Positions 1-10,358 of a DNA stretch of 64,000 nt are shown piece by piece (position 1 is the first letter of the stretch; each line of letters begins with the position of its first letter). The DNA lies in contig VCJN01003067.1 in NCBI GenBank assembly GCA_006384855.1, positions 1 to 64,000 on the forward strand, in the 5' to 3' direction. Source of the stretch: Tetraselmis striata (lineage: Eukaryota > Chlorophyta > Chlorodendrophyceae > Chlorodendrales > Chlorodendraceae). A program made the position numbers and the translations under genes. The notes beneath the pieces are model-generated. The model had not been told where the DNA came from. It searched no databases and saw only the letters and a list, made by a program, of their open reading frames with translations.

Positions 1-534
1 AACACGCCAGCCGCGGTGCTCACCGTTGGCGTCACCGTATCCGGCACATACTCCTAACATGAACTTTACTTAAGGAAGTATTCAGGCATGGGGTGTGGGT
101 TGTCTTAGGCTGCACGTGCGGGTCGAGCGGGCTCGGTTCCGGTCTTCCGGACAGCGTCCTACCGAAGGACACTAAAATATACTCGTAAAATCGCCGGCAG
201 AACACAGATCGCGCCGACGCAACAAACCGACACCTGCAGCGGCGCCCCTTGCGACCCTGCCAGGCGGTCACAAGGGCCGCCACCACACAGTGCTGAGCGC
301 TTTGGCTCCTTCTTCCCGTTTGGGCCTGGTGGCACGGGCGGAGCATCGCTAGCGAGCTGTAGCGGCAGGAGCTTGAAGGTAAGTCGCGCTTGCCGAGCGA
401 GAATTGAGTAACTATGCTTTCTACCCACGCGACGGGCAGCAGCGTATAGTCTCGCTTGCATGGGTCGTAGCCCGCGGCGAGCTGGACTTAGCGTGGGCTA
501 GCGCAGGGATAGGCAGCGGCAACCCGCTCTTGCC
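1..534. other. No gene recognised
   Basis: Short open frames exist on both strands, but none has a recognisable domain, a splice structure or a motif that I can support. Nothing further is seen here. Confidence 0.5.
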
Positions 535-695
535 GCTTGCTCCTAGGGTTGGCGTCGGAGCATGCGAGTATGACACTAGTAGTTTATAGCATATTAATTA
601 CACAACCCAAGGGTTGGCGCTTGCTCCTAGGGTTGGCGTCGGAGCATGCGAGTATGACACTAGTAGTCTATAGCATAATTACACAACTCAAGGTA
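535..695. repeat. 84-bp tandem duplication
   Basis: Two neighbouring copies of an 84-bp unit start at 535 and 619. They share the stretch beginning GCTTGCTCCTAGGGTTGGCG and the later stretch with GAGTATGACACTAGTAG, and differ by a few substitutions and a small indel. It is a recent local duplication in non-coding DNA. Confidence 0.85.
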
Positions 696-739
696 ACATA
701 ATTCACTCAAGCCTTTTGCACACGCTGCCACGGCACCTA

Positions 740-1738
740 CTTGCATGAACTAGGATCCATACTACTATACATGAAATTTACATCGCTAGCGTTGCCGCTT
801 GGCAGCATTCGTATTTGCTTGGGAACGCTCGTCATGGTGGTGGTTGATGCACTCCACTTTGTTGCACACCCAGTGGCACATAGCTTGTCGCATGCGCTTA
901 TGGTGCATGAGTTCCTTTCTGGGCAGCCATTGGGGGGTGTCCCCACAAGACTACAAGAGCAGAACCAAGATATCTGCATGGTGCATGTCACACACCTGCG
1001 CTAAGGCTTGTCCTTGGGCTTGAGCATCAGCATGTGGCCGGGGCGAGAGCCAGAAGTTGCGGCCTTGGTATGGACGCGTCCGCTGCCTTCAGTCGAACCG
1101 ACCTCAGGATTTTGCATGAGCTGCTTTGCTAGGCGGCGCATGAACTTATGCTGAGGCATAAATTCCTTTCCAGCATTGAAGTGTTTCCATGCCAAGCATG
1201 CATTGACATGTGACGCGCCGAGCAAGCTCTGGAAGTCTCAGACCCACCAACGATGTGTCCTCATGTCCTCGATGCACGCGCGCACCCCTTTGCCTCATCG
1301 CATTGTGCCGGTCCACTGTGTTGAAATGACGGCGGTACCTGGAAAGAATGTTCATGTGTTGCAAAGTATATTTGCGCACATCATTGTGGCCCAAATGCTT
1401 CTTTGCAGTTACACGTCGCACCACAGGTGATCCTTCCATAAGCACCAGCGGTGCCCAGCAAACACATCGGCTAGCTGCTTCTCCACGTCATCAGCGGCCA
1501 GTAGGGAAACATGCAGGTTATTCACTGTCACGGTTACAGTCGCTGTGGCTCGCTTGCCACGGCTAAATTGCTTATTGCCATCCACTGTCTCGCTAATATG
1601 ATCCAGCAGCCACGCCTTTGGGAAGAACTTATGCCCAGTCTTGACATTCCCGATCATGAACATGCCATGTACACGCCCACCGCCACGACCGGCGCCACGA
1701 CCAGCGCCACGCCCGGAACACCCATGACCTTGGACCAC
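740..1738 (-). pseudogene. Decayed piggyBac-like DDE transposase
   Basis: Read on the minus strand, overlapping frames give pieces of one protein in the expected order. Near 1650-1610 is GNVKTGHKFFPKAW, like the segment before the catalytic core in piggyBac-type transposases. Near 1400-1330 is KKHLGHNDVRKYTLQ. Near 1350-1290 is YRRHFNTVDRHNAMRQ, matching the VD..N block with which these proteins position the last acidic residue. Near 1160-1100 is HKFMRRLAKQLMQNP, resembling the helical segment after the core. Frame changes between the pieces show that it no longer codes for an enzyme. A histidine- and cysteine-containing tail lies at 970-790. The assignment rests on motif order alone; another IS4-like DDE family is possible. 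Confidence 0.5.
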
Positions 1739-2040
1739 GGTGGCGGCACCTTCGCGAATGACGTTAATCCCGCGAGTCGCCTCTAGCGCGGCCCACAGGT
1801 TGGCTGCACTTGAGGCAGCCTGCGATCCCGCCGCGTCGAAAGCACCCTCAATACGTATAGACTCAGCCTGAACAGAAGTTGGAGGTGGTTCGGCCGGTGG
1901 GGCTCGAGGGAGCCCTCCATCCTATCGTGATGGAACCGGTACCGGGTGCGGGTGATCGGCGCGCCGACGTATTTTGACACGTCGAAAAGGCGCCATCGTC
2001 GGGCAACCAACTACACTCGACCGTCCCATCCACGCACCCC
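1739..2040. other. No gene recognised
   Basis: A short spacer between the transposase remnant and the retroelement. The minus-strand frame at 2010-1783 has no recognisable motif. Confidence 0.4.
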
Positions 2041-2045
2041 ACAAA

Positions 2046-4822
2046 TAGTAATCCTTATGGGCCCACCATGAGACCGCCCTTCACTCTATCCCGCTCGCGC
2101 CCGTTGGCCCGCGGCTTTACGAAGAGCTCCTCCGCTTGCATCCCCAAACCCCGGACCCTGTTCCTTGCGCGCTCCCGGATCCGTTCTCGTTGGACCGCCG
2201 CACTTTCCCTGAGGTTTCGGTGGACGTTTTCGAGGTGTTGTCCAGCAGCCCAAATGGCTCTGCCCCATTCCTCGATGGCATCCGCTTTGAGGCTCTCCGT
2301 GCCCTCTGCTCGCGCTCCCACCTCCGTGGCGTAGCCGAGGCCATCGCGAATGCGGAGGTTCATGTTGGCGTCGCCCATTTCCTTTCCTCCGCTACCTTAC
2401 TTCCCCTAGATAAGCTCATACCGGCGGAGCGCAATGCGTTGGAACTTAATGCCGGAGACATGAAGGGGTCCGTTCCCATTGGCATCGGCAGCGTGCTCGT
2501 CCGGTACGCTATGCGCGTCCTCTTGCGCGCTCATGGCGAGCCCATCGCCCAATGGCTTGCCGCCCGCGGCCAGTTCGGTTTTGGCGTTAAGGGTGGCGTG
2601 GAATTAATTTAATTCCTTGTGCGATCTCTCCTAGACTCGGATCCATCCCTCCTCTTGGTGCAGCTTGACGCCGAAAACGCGTTCAATTCCTTCTACCGCT
2701 CCGAAATGTTCCGCACACTGCTCGAGGACCCTGTTTGGCAGCCTCTATTGCGTTCGGCGATCATGCTTTATGGTCAAGAGTCCAATATGTACGTTTTCGA
2801 CGGCTCCCATCCCGGTCCCTCTCTCCGGATTCCGGAAGCCGTCGAGGGGTCCGCCAGGGTTGCGTCCTCATCCTGGCGACGATGAGGACGCAACCCTGGC
2901 GGACCCCTCAGGTACATTTTGCTGCCCGAGTGTATGTTCGCATCGCCGCGGCTTCCCCAAGTCACTCAGTGTTGGCGGCTTTCTTTGACGACGTCAACCT
3001 GGTCGGCACTGGTGACGGACTTGCGTTTGCTACGTGGGTAGCCCCGTCCGCTTTTACCGCCGTTGAGTTAAGCGTCACCATTCGCAAACGACAGGCGTAT
3101 TGTCAGCTTGCCTCTTCGTCCCCGTTCGGAGCCCTTCCTTTTGGGCATTTGTTGCATGGTGTTGCAGCCTCCTCGCCCGGAATCAAGGTGCTTGGTGCCC
3201 ATGTGGGCTCGGCCACTTTCGCCCGGGACCAGTTGGACAAAACGGTCGAAAACTTTCACCAATTCGGCTCCCGGCTTATCGGTTTGGCCGACCACTTCCA
3301 CTCCCACACTGCTACTCGTTTGCTGCAAGTTTGCGGCCGTCATTTCGGCCACCACCTCCGCTCCACGCCTCGGGGCTTGGGTCGCTCTGAGGGGTATGGC
3401 GACACTATTACGTCCTTGCTTGAAGATGCAGACGCCGCCGCATTTTCAACGCTCGCCGGCATATGGGTGTTAGCCCCGACCTCTTGGATACGCCCTCTAT
3501 GCGCACGCAGCTGTCCCTCCCGGTCCAATTTGGGAGCCTCGGCATCGGCGATAATGTGGTTATCGCAGATGCCTTCCACATCGGCGCTGCCGCCCTTGCT
3601 TGTGGTTGGCCAAGCTGTGACTTTCCTCCGTGCTCAACACGCCACCTTGAGCGAGGCCGGCGCGTTCCTTTTCGACCCGTCAGGCGTATCCAACCCTCAT
3701 AGCCTCTACCTTGTTGGGGCGTCCTCGATTCACCAGGCTTTGGCCACCCCAGCGTTGGAGCCCGATGCCGGCGCCAACGTATCGGCGCCGATGTGGGCTG
3801 TCGAGCTTTGCGCTGCTCATACCCGTGTCGTTGACGTTGTGTGGAGATGCGGTGCTCGAGGATCTAGCGGGGCCGTTGGCCTCTGCCCTGAAGTTGCTCC
3901 CCTCCAAGCGCTTCCACGTTGCCCGTGCCGGCTGCTCGGCCGCTGGGGCTGAGCCGGCGTCTGCGATGCGCTCGGCGGCCGACCTCCCGCATTACTCGGA
4001 CTTCCCCTTGCACTCCATGCAGAAAGTCCAGGAAACCCTGAGCCACCGCATTCACACGGTCCGCTTCGCAAAGCTTGCTGCGCGTATGCCTACAAGCGGC
4101 TCTGACAGCAACCGCTTCCGAGGCCGCCTCTTACGCGATGTGACAGCAAGGTGACTGATCCTTAGTGAGGGTCGCCTTGGTGAAGACCGTGAGCGTTCCC
4201 CTGAGTACTACAATTCCATGTTCCGCGTTGCCGCTTGCCGCCCATTTGGCCTTCCGGCGGCTCCCGTCCTCTCCCTTGGCGAGCCATGCCCTTGTACTTT
4301 TTGCTCCTTCTTGGTACAAGGTATGCTGGCCCGTTTTGAGGATGCTGGCGTGGATTTCAATCCTTCAACTTGGGCGGTCGCGTACGTTGATAACGTGGCA
4401 TGTTGCTCAGGGGGCGACTCCAATCACGCCGCACACGAGTGGGCGGCACATGGCCTTTCCGACGTTTGCCACGACGTGAAGTCCGCGCTGGGCGTGAGTG
4501 TCCAGATCCTCACGGACCCGTCGGTGCTTGTTTCTCTTCCGAAGGGCATCGACGGCCGGCCGGCCGATGTTGGGCTTTTTGGGTGTGGTGGTATCCGCGC
4601 GAACACAGTTGCTGTCGATACCACCATTGCCCCTATCCTCGGCGTGTCAAGCTCGGATCCAACGATTGCATTGCGGGCTGCAAAGCGCCACAAAATCCAA
4701 AAGTATGATGAAGTTGTCCGAAACGCCGCCGGCATGCTTCGCTTTGTTCCTTTCGCCGTTTCCGAGTTTGGCTCGCTAGCCCCGCACGCTGAGGCCTTCT
4801 TGGTGGAGCTCGCGAAAGCTAG
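2046..4822 (+). pseudogene. Reverse transcriptase / nuclease ORF of the LINE-type element, frame-broken
   Basis: Three plus-strand frames must be combined. The first (about 2050-2612) holds the RT finger region, with LSSATLLPLDK and the FGFGVKGGVE stretch. The second (2619-2885) has the motif A block VQLDAENAFNS with its catalytic Asp. The third (about 2850-3950) has GVRQGCVL (motif B) and FFDDVNLVG (motif C with the Asp pair), then the thumb. A further frame (4218-4822) carries ACCSGGDSNHAAHEW, a Cys/His cluster, and VAVDTTIAPI followed by a KRHKIQKYDE helix and FVPFAVSEFGSLAP, the usual end of elements with a restriction-like endonuclease. Several stops and frameshifts make it inactive. RT motifs are seen directly; the nuclease assignment rests on family pattern. 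Confidence 0.75.
2844..2909. repeat. Perfect 29-bp inverted duplication with 8-base loop
   Basis: Bases 2844-2872 and 2881-2909 are exact reverse complements, separated by CTGGCGAC. The hairpin falls at the codons for RQGCVL in the RT ORF. The reading frame after it lacks the residues expected directly after this motif. Confidence 0.95.

Positions 4823-4823
<1 letters not shown>

Positions 4824-4870
<47 letters not shown>
4824..4870. repeat. (CA)n microsatellite
   Basis: About 23 CA units interrupt the 3' part of the retroelement and are translated as a Thr-His run in the surviving frame. Confidence 0.95.
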
Positions 4871-4873
<3 letters not shown>

Positions 4874-5129
4874 CAAAAAAATCGGCCAGCTCTTGTTTGC
4901 GTGGCGCCGCCGTTTCTTCTTGCTTGCTTATCAACATGGCACATGCAGTCAACGTTCTTGGCGGGGTCGCGGCCTCGCGCGCGGCACGTAATGGTGCTCC
5001 TGCGCCTGCGTCGCGTCGCTCGTCGGCCTACTGTGTAGCTATGACCCAGGTCATTGGCTGCAAGCGTCCTTGCCGCGGCTGATAGCCCACCATGGGGCGG
5101 TGGTCCCTTTGGTTCCTGGCTGCTTGGCG

Positions 5130-5290
5130 ACTTCGTGGTTCCCTTGGCTCCTCCTTGCTTCTTGGCTACTCCCTGGCTTCCTGCTCGACCTTGGTTTCAT
5201 GCTTATGTCTCTCTTTTGCTGGCAACCTTTCATAGTTGCTGTTAGCTCTGTTTGTAGTGCGCATTTGTTAAAACCCTGATGTAAAAAAGA
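5130..5290 (+). repeat. 3' tail of the LINE family
   Basis: The sequence from CTTCGTGGTTCCCTTGGCTC to CCCTGATGTAA recurs nearly unchanged, in reverse orientation, at 44296-44437. The core TTTGTAGTGCGCATTTGT is also found diverged near 32215-32235. It marks the conserved 3' untranslated end recognised by the element's own RT (inference). Confidence 0.8.
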
Positions 5291-5299
5291 ACACATGTG

Positions 5300-6127
5300 C
5301 GTCCTTCATGAGACCTACCTGTCTGGGCCTCCCTTGGGGGTGAGGTTGCCCTGCATGGCTATTTTGAATATGTTACTGCCTTACAGGTCCAGTGTCCTTG
5401 GAAGGGCAGGTAGTCCTAGATAGTCCTCCAAAAAGGACAAAGAAATAATGGACATTATACAATACAGAAAATTAAATGTTGCAGCTGAGGCCGGTTCAAT
5501 AAAATGTTACGTTTTAGTACTCTACTTTCCGCTGGAACAGAGGGGGGGGGGGGTCACTTTGTCCGTGGCCTCAACTTTATGTTCACGTACTTAAGCAGGT
5601 ATGAACTCGGCGGCTGGGAGCGGCTGGCGAGGCCTCAGCCCCGCATCACCGCCATTTTAAATGGCAATACTCACAAGGCTTCTAAGAAGGTAAAGGTTTT
5701 TAAATGACAATACTCACAAGGCTTCTAAGAAGGTAAAAAGGTACATCCCCTGTCCGCTCGGCTGAGCGGTTGTCTCGGGAAGCGGCTGGCGAGGCCTCAG
5801 CCCCGCATCACCGCCGTTTCTAAATAACAATACTCACAAGGCTTCTAAGAAGGTAAAGGGTTTTAAATGAGAATACTCAGAAGGCTTCTAAGAAGGTAAA
5901 ACGGTAGCGCTACATCCCCTGTCCGCTCGCTCGGTTGAGCGGTTGTCTCGTACGCGGGAGGTCCCGGTACAGTATCGGTTCCTGCGCCCTTAACGAGTTG
6001 ATGCACTTTTAAAAATAGCCCTTCGAGGTTCGAATGAGGCATGAGGAATGAGTGTTTTAGACGGTGATCCAACAGTGTTGGAAATTCCGTCACTGACCTC
6101 TAATTAGTCTTGCGAAATGCTCCGGCA
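5300..6127. repeat. 162-bp tandem repeats in gene-free DNA
   Basis: The block CGGCTGGCGAGGCCTCAGCC starts at 5621 and again at 5783, a 162-bp period. Each copy carries one or two runs of AATACTCACAAGGCTTCTAA, and the copies end near 5960. No ORF with a recognisable product is present. A short poly-G run is at 5541-5552. Confidence 0.8.
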
Positions 6128-6255
6128 ATTTGCTTGATGACTATAACGGAGCGTCGCCTACCCAGGGCTTTCCGTAACTGGATTGCTGCCTAAACGGCCG
6201 TCGTAGAGACGCAGCAAGGGTTTCACTGGTGCCAGTCCTGTCCCGGGGGCGAAAA
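6128..6255. repeat. Dispersed repeat, partner at 57059-57205
   Basis: The stretch containing CGGCAATTTGCTTG and TATAACGGAGCGTC through GTGCCAGTC and TGTCCCGGGGGCG occurs again 51 kb away in the same orientation, with about 80-85 percent identity by eye. No coding content is evident. Confidence 0.75.
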
Positions 6256-6459
6256 ACAAAATGAGGCAATTCTCTACGGGCTTCCCTACGCCCGCAGTTG
6301 GCGCGAGACGCCCAGTGTCCAGGGCGGGCGAACTGTTGCTCACAAGGCCCGCCTCGCCTCTCCCTGTAACCAAAAGATACCAAGGCCCGCCTCGTCAAGC
6401 TTCGCCGAGTCCTGGTCTCCTGGACCGAGCGCGCGACGCAGTTCAAACTCAAACAACAG

Positions 6460-6555
6460 CTTCAGAACCCCCCCCCCCTCCCCCCCCCCCCCCCTCCCCC
6501 CCCCCCCCCCCCCCCCCCCCACACACACACACAAGCACGCACGCGCGCGCGCGCA
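6460..6555. repeat. Poly-C / CA / CG low-complexity tract ahead of COPZ
   Basis: Runs of C, including an uninterrupted 25-C run at 6496-6520, are followed by CACACA and then CGCGCG up to a few bases before the COPZ start codon at 6567. The tract must lie in the promoter or 5' untranslated region. Whether it regulates the gene is unknown. Confidence 0.9.
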
Positions 6556-6566
6556 ACGTGGGAGTC

Positions 6567-9303
6567 ATGGATGCGGATCCGACGTGCCCGGTGGTGCGGA
6601 ATATGCTGCTGCTGGACAGCGAAGGGAAGCGGATAGCAGTCAAATACTTTGGCGATGAATGGTGACCCCCCCTTCCCGCCCCCCCCCCCCCCCCCCCCAC
6701 CCCCCCCCCCCCCCCCCCACCCCCACCTCCTCCGCGGCAGCCCCGCCACCTCCGGCCCCATCCCGGACCCCTGCGGACCACTGCCACGAGGCGGCACTCG
6801 TTTTCCCCAGGCACGCTATATTCGCACCGCACGGGCGGATCGCCGGCGTGACTCGGAGCGCGCCACGCGCGGGTCAGATCTGGGCGGGCGCCGGATCAGC
6901 CCTCCGCCCCCCGCCCCGGCTTCCCTGGGTAGCCTCACTACTCCCGCCAGCACCATGGCCCTGCGCCATGGATCAGCCTCACTGAACCCCCCCCCCCCCC
7001 CCCCCCTTCCCCCCTCCTCCCTCGCCGTGCGCTGGGCCGCAGCCCTAACGTGCAGGCGCAGGCAAACTACGAGAAGTCCGTGTTTGCGAAGACCAGCCGC
7101 ACCAACGCGCGCGGGGAAGGTGCGCGCCGCCGCGCGCCTAACCGGCGGGCATAGGCCTTTTTTTGCCCCGCGGGGGGGGGGGGGGGGGGGGGGGCGCGCG
7201 CGACTGCCCGGCCTCGGCAGCCCCGACTGGTCCAGCGCGCGATAGGCCTTGCGGCTGAGCCACTGACATGCAGCCCACAATTTGCCCCCCTGCCCCGAAT
7301 TCTCCCGCACCCTTTCCATTTCAGTCTTACCTATACAACCAGAGGAGGGATCTCTTGGCAGAGAACCTGTGATGATGGCCATTTGGGAGTATTTCTATCT
7401 TTTCGCCTCCTCATTTTGAATTTCTTTTTTTCTCTTCTCCCCCCCCCCCCCCCCCGCCTCCGCCAACCTCCCCGGCGCCTCCTCTGGCTCGCCAACCCCG
7501 CAGCCGAGATCATCATGTTTGACGACGTGGTGGTGGTGTACAAGTTCATCGGGGACCTCATGTTCTACGTCACGGGTGGCAGCGACGAGAACGAGATCAT
7601 CATGTACACCGTGCTCCAGGCCTTCTACGAGTCGGTCAGCCTGCTGCTGCGGTGAGCCCCCCCGCTCCCTGGCGCTACGTTGCATCCTGCAGAGGCCCTG
7701 TAAGGGGTATGCATACAATTCCACACATCCTTCCAGAACATCCTTTGTTGATAGATAGCCAAAAGTCAAACCAGGTAACTACCCGAGCCATCGGGCGGGG
7801 GTCACGGGTCACAGCAATCAAATTCACAGTGACCCAAGCTCTGATGCTCTGATGCCTGGGCTGCAGTTCTATTCCTCTGTCCAGGTCTTATTGTGTTTTC
7901 CCGATAGATTGGGACCCCCCCCCCCCCCCCCCCCCCCCACCACCACACGCCCACTTGTCCCCTCCCTCGATGCCTCTCAACCCCCACCCTCTCCATTCGC
8001 CACAGGGACGCGGTGGAGAAGAAGACGGTGCTGGAGAACCTGGACCTCGTGCTGCTGGCCATGGACGAGATCATCGACGGCGGGTGCGTGGCATCCTATT
8101 CCTGCGGAGGCGGGGTAAATGGGGGGGTGGGGGACGGTGATCGGTGGCTGCCGGGCGGTGTGCGGCCCGTGGCGGCTCCTCAGGCACCCGCCCCAGCTCT
8201 TGATAAACCGCAATCACGTCAATGCATTTCAACAGTGCCTAGTGCCGGCATGCACGCGGGTAGCGCGGGGTTTGGGGGTCTGCGCGTGAAGCAGAGGGCG
8301 CACTCAACCGGGCGGACGGTATCGCACCATGTATTGACATGCTACTGGCATGGACCGATCAAGAGGCACCACCAAGCTGTGGCAGCTGTTAGCCCTCCCT
8401 CCCCCTTGGAGAGACCCGTCTGTTTTAAGGCGATCTGGATACAGGGTCTGATATCTAGGGCTATTTTAGGGCTATCTCGAAACCTGCCTCAAAACTCGTC
8501 CTTTTGGGGATCACGGATTTGGTACCGGGGATCCTTCTGTCACGGGCGGCTTGCGCGGCCGGGGGGTTGGCCCGCCACCGCCCCTGCTGGGAGCGGGGGA
8601 GGGGTGGGGGCTGACAGAGGAGCCTGTGACGTTTGGCCCCGCGGCGCAGGGTGATCCTGGAGACGGAGGCCAGCGTGGTGGCGGGCCGGGTGGCGATGCG
8701 CGGCGCGGACACTGAGATGCCACTGTCCGAGCAGGTACTGAAATTCGGCAACGCCGAAAAGGTCGGTGTCTGCCCGGACCCTTCCCCCCCGCCCCCCCCC
8801 CCCCCCCCCCACCCCCGCCTGCCCCCTCCAGCCCACGTTCTGAAACACTGCGAGTTCCCGAATAATCTTGACGCCCACGATCGCAGTCCGGAAGAAAGTG
8901 CTTGTTCGTATACACAACCAACTACATACCAAATATACACTCGCGCTCCTATTCATTTCTGTGGGAGGGGTGTCAGTGGTGATCATGGGGTGACCTCATC
9001 CAGCACAGCAGAAGAACACTAAGACATCAGTTAACAAGGCAATTGTGGGAATTGTACCTTCGGTGCAGCTGGGTGCCGTCAGGGCGGGCTGCTAGAATTA
9101 CCGCTGGACACTTGTAGCGTGTCTTGACCCTACGCCCCCGCGGCTATCCTTCCCTGCTTTGCCATTTACCTGCCCGTGCCGCTCGCCGGTGCCACCAGCT
9201 AGGTTCAGCTTTGGCCGCTCAACCCCCATCCCTTGTGTTGCAGACTTTTTCTCAGGCTTTTGCCAGCGCCAGGGAGCAGCTGGCCCGCTCCCTGCTAAAG
9301 TAG
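6567..9303 (+). CDS. COPZ: Coatomer subunit zeta (COPI coat), 6 exons
   Basis: Zeta-COP is the small subunit of the COPI coat that drives Golgi-to-ER retrograde vesicles; it pairs with beta/gamma coatomer subunits and has a longin-like fold. Exons: 6567-6661, 7043-7119, 7504-7651, 8006-8083, 8650-8734, 9244-9303. All introns are GT-AG and the phases match, giving 180 residues, the usual length. Seen motifs are [79 protein letters not shown] and the end [14 protein letters not shown]. The start is the only Met in frame before the conserved N-terminus. At the exon 1/2 junction the family's Trp (usually D-W-P) is read as Cys with the only in-frame canonical splice. Every intron except the fourth holds long poly-C or poly-G runs. 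Confidence 0.93.
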
Positions 9304-9320
9304 AGGCGTTCCACCCTCTT

Positions 9321-9353
<33 letters not shown>

Positions 9354-10358
9354 TCCCCCTCCCTCTCCAATTGTAAGGAGCAGTCTGGCTCACGTCATGC
9401 ACTGCGACCCCCGCCCCCCCCTCCCCCCCCCCCCCCTCTCCTCTTCTCTATTCCCGCAAGCGCTTGCTTGTTTTTCGCGCTGCGCCGTGATGATGGGGGG
9501 CGCAGCAGCGGGCGCCGTGGCGGCTACCATGCAATTGTGTGACTGGCAGCACTCGCAACTTGAGGGCGGGGCACTTGCGGCTGTCCAAGTAGGTTGTCAC
9601 TTCGACGATGACCATGCTTTGGGTTCGCGAGTGTCACTGTTCTCAACCCCCGCGCGAAGGGGGGCAACACTAGATGTATCTTGGAATCTATCAGCATACA
9701 CCAGGAATGCAGCGAGGAGTCTCCGGTGCGGTGGTGCAAACCAATTCAGTGTTGCTCTCGAGACCTCCGAGCCGACCTCAAAACACGATGCACACCGGAC
9801 ATGGGCTGCACGTAATTCACAGTGTGTAGGAGGCAACATGTAGCAGTGTGTTTGAATCCCGCAATTGGCGTGGTCCATGTTCCCAGCGACCTGTCGGCGA
9901 ATTGGCATCGCTCACGGGTGCCATTTGCCATTCGGATGTCACCAGGAGACAAGAACTCCCTGTCGATGTAATGCAAGGGTTTCAAGCCTGCAAGCACTGG
10001 TGACAACGCGGACGTGACACCCCGCATGGCTGTATGAAACGTGCTGTGGCAGCCAGTTGTTTACCTTCTCTTAACGGCCAGGGTGGGCGAGTTACGGGCG
10101 AAGAGGAAGAAGGCGCCAGGGGGGAAAGGGGAGAGGGGGGGGGGGGGGGGGGGGTGGGGGGTTAGCTGAGCGCCAGGGCGGCGCCTTGCCGGGAATCGGC
10201 CTTCCAGTCCACACATGAGCGGATGCGATGACATGTTGGCTGAATTGGCGCCATCTTGTCTTTAGCGCGGCGGGCTGGAATGGTTGACCACGGGGGCCGC
10301 GCCATGCCAAGAGTATCAGGCGCAAGCCCCCTGATTTCGTACGCTAGCTGCCTCGCAT
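9304..10358. other. 3' regions between two convergent genes
   Basis: This gap holds the 3' untranslated regions of COPZ and of the kinase gene. It contains poly-C runs at about 9324-9350 and 9415-9436 and a poly-G run near 10135-10154. The plus-strand frame at 9397-9843 is open but has no recognisable domain. Confidence 0.6.
9372..9376 (+). promoter_or_regulatory. Candidate TGTAA polyadenylation signal of COPZ
   Basis: TGTAA lies about 70 bases after the COPZ stop codon. TGTAA is the usual poly(A) signal in chlorophyte algae. A 5-base match is weak evidence by itself. Confidence 0.35.

Larger units (their letters stand above)
2041..5290 (+). mobile_element. Decayed non-LTR (LINE-type) retrotransposon
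   Basis: The segment carries a broken reverse-transcriptase ORF, a C-terminal zinc-knuckle and nuclease-like region, and a 3' tail ending in CCCTGATGTAAAAAAG. Copies of the tail occur at 44296-44437 (minus strand, 5'-truncated) and at about 32205-32255 (diverged). One defined 3' end with variable 5' truncation is the usual mark of LINE insertion. I cannot fix the 5' end; 2041 is simply where protein similarity becomes visible. Confidence 0.7.

Noticed and set aside
6449..6832. Minus-strand glycine-rich ORFs
   Set aside because: They are poly-G translations of the low-complexity tract and have no other protein signal.
6649..7245. Plus-strand ORF with long proline runs
   Set aside because: It consists of translated poly-C from COPZ introns 1 and 2. 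The coatomer exons and splice sites explain the region.
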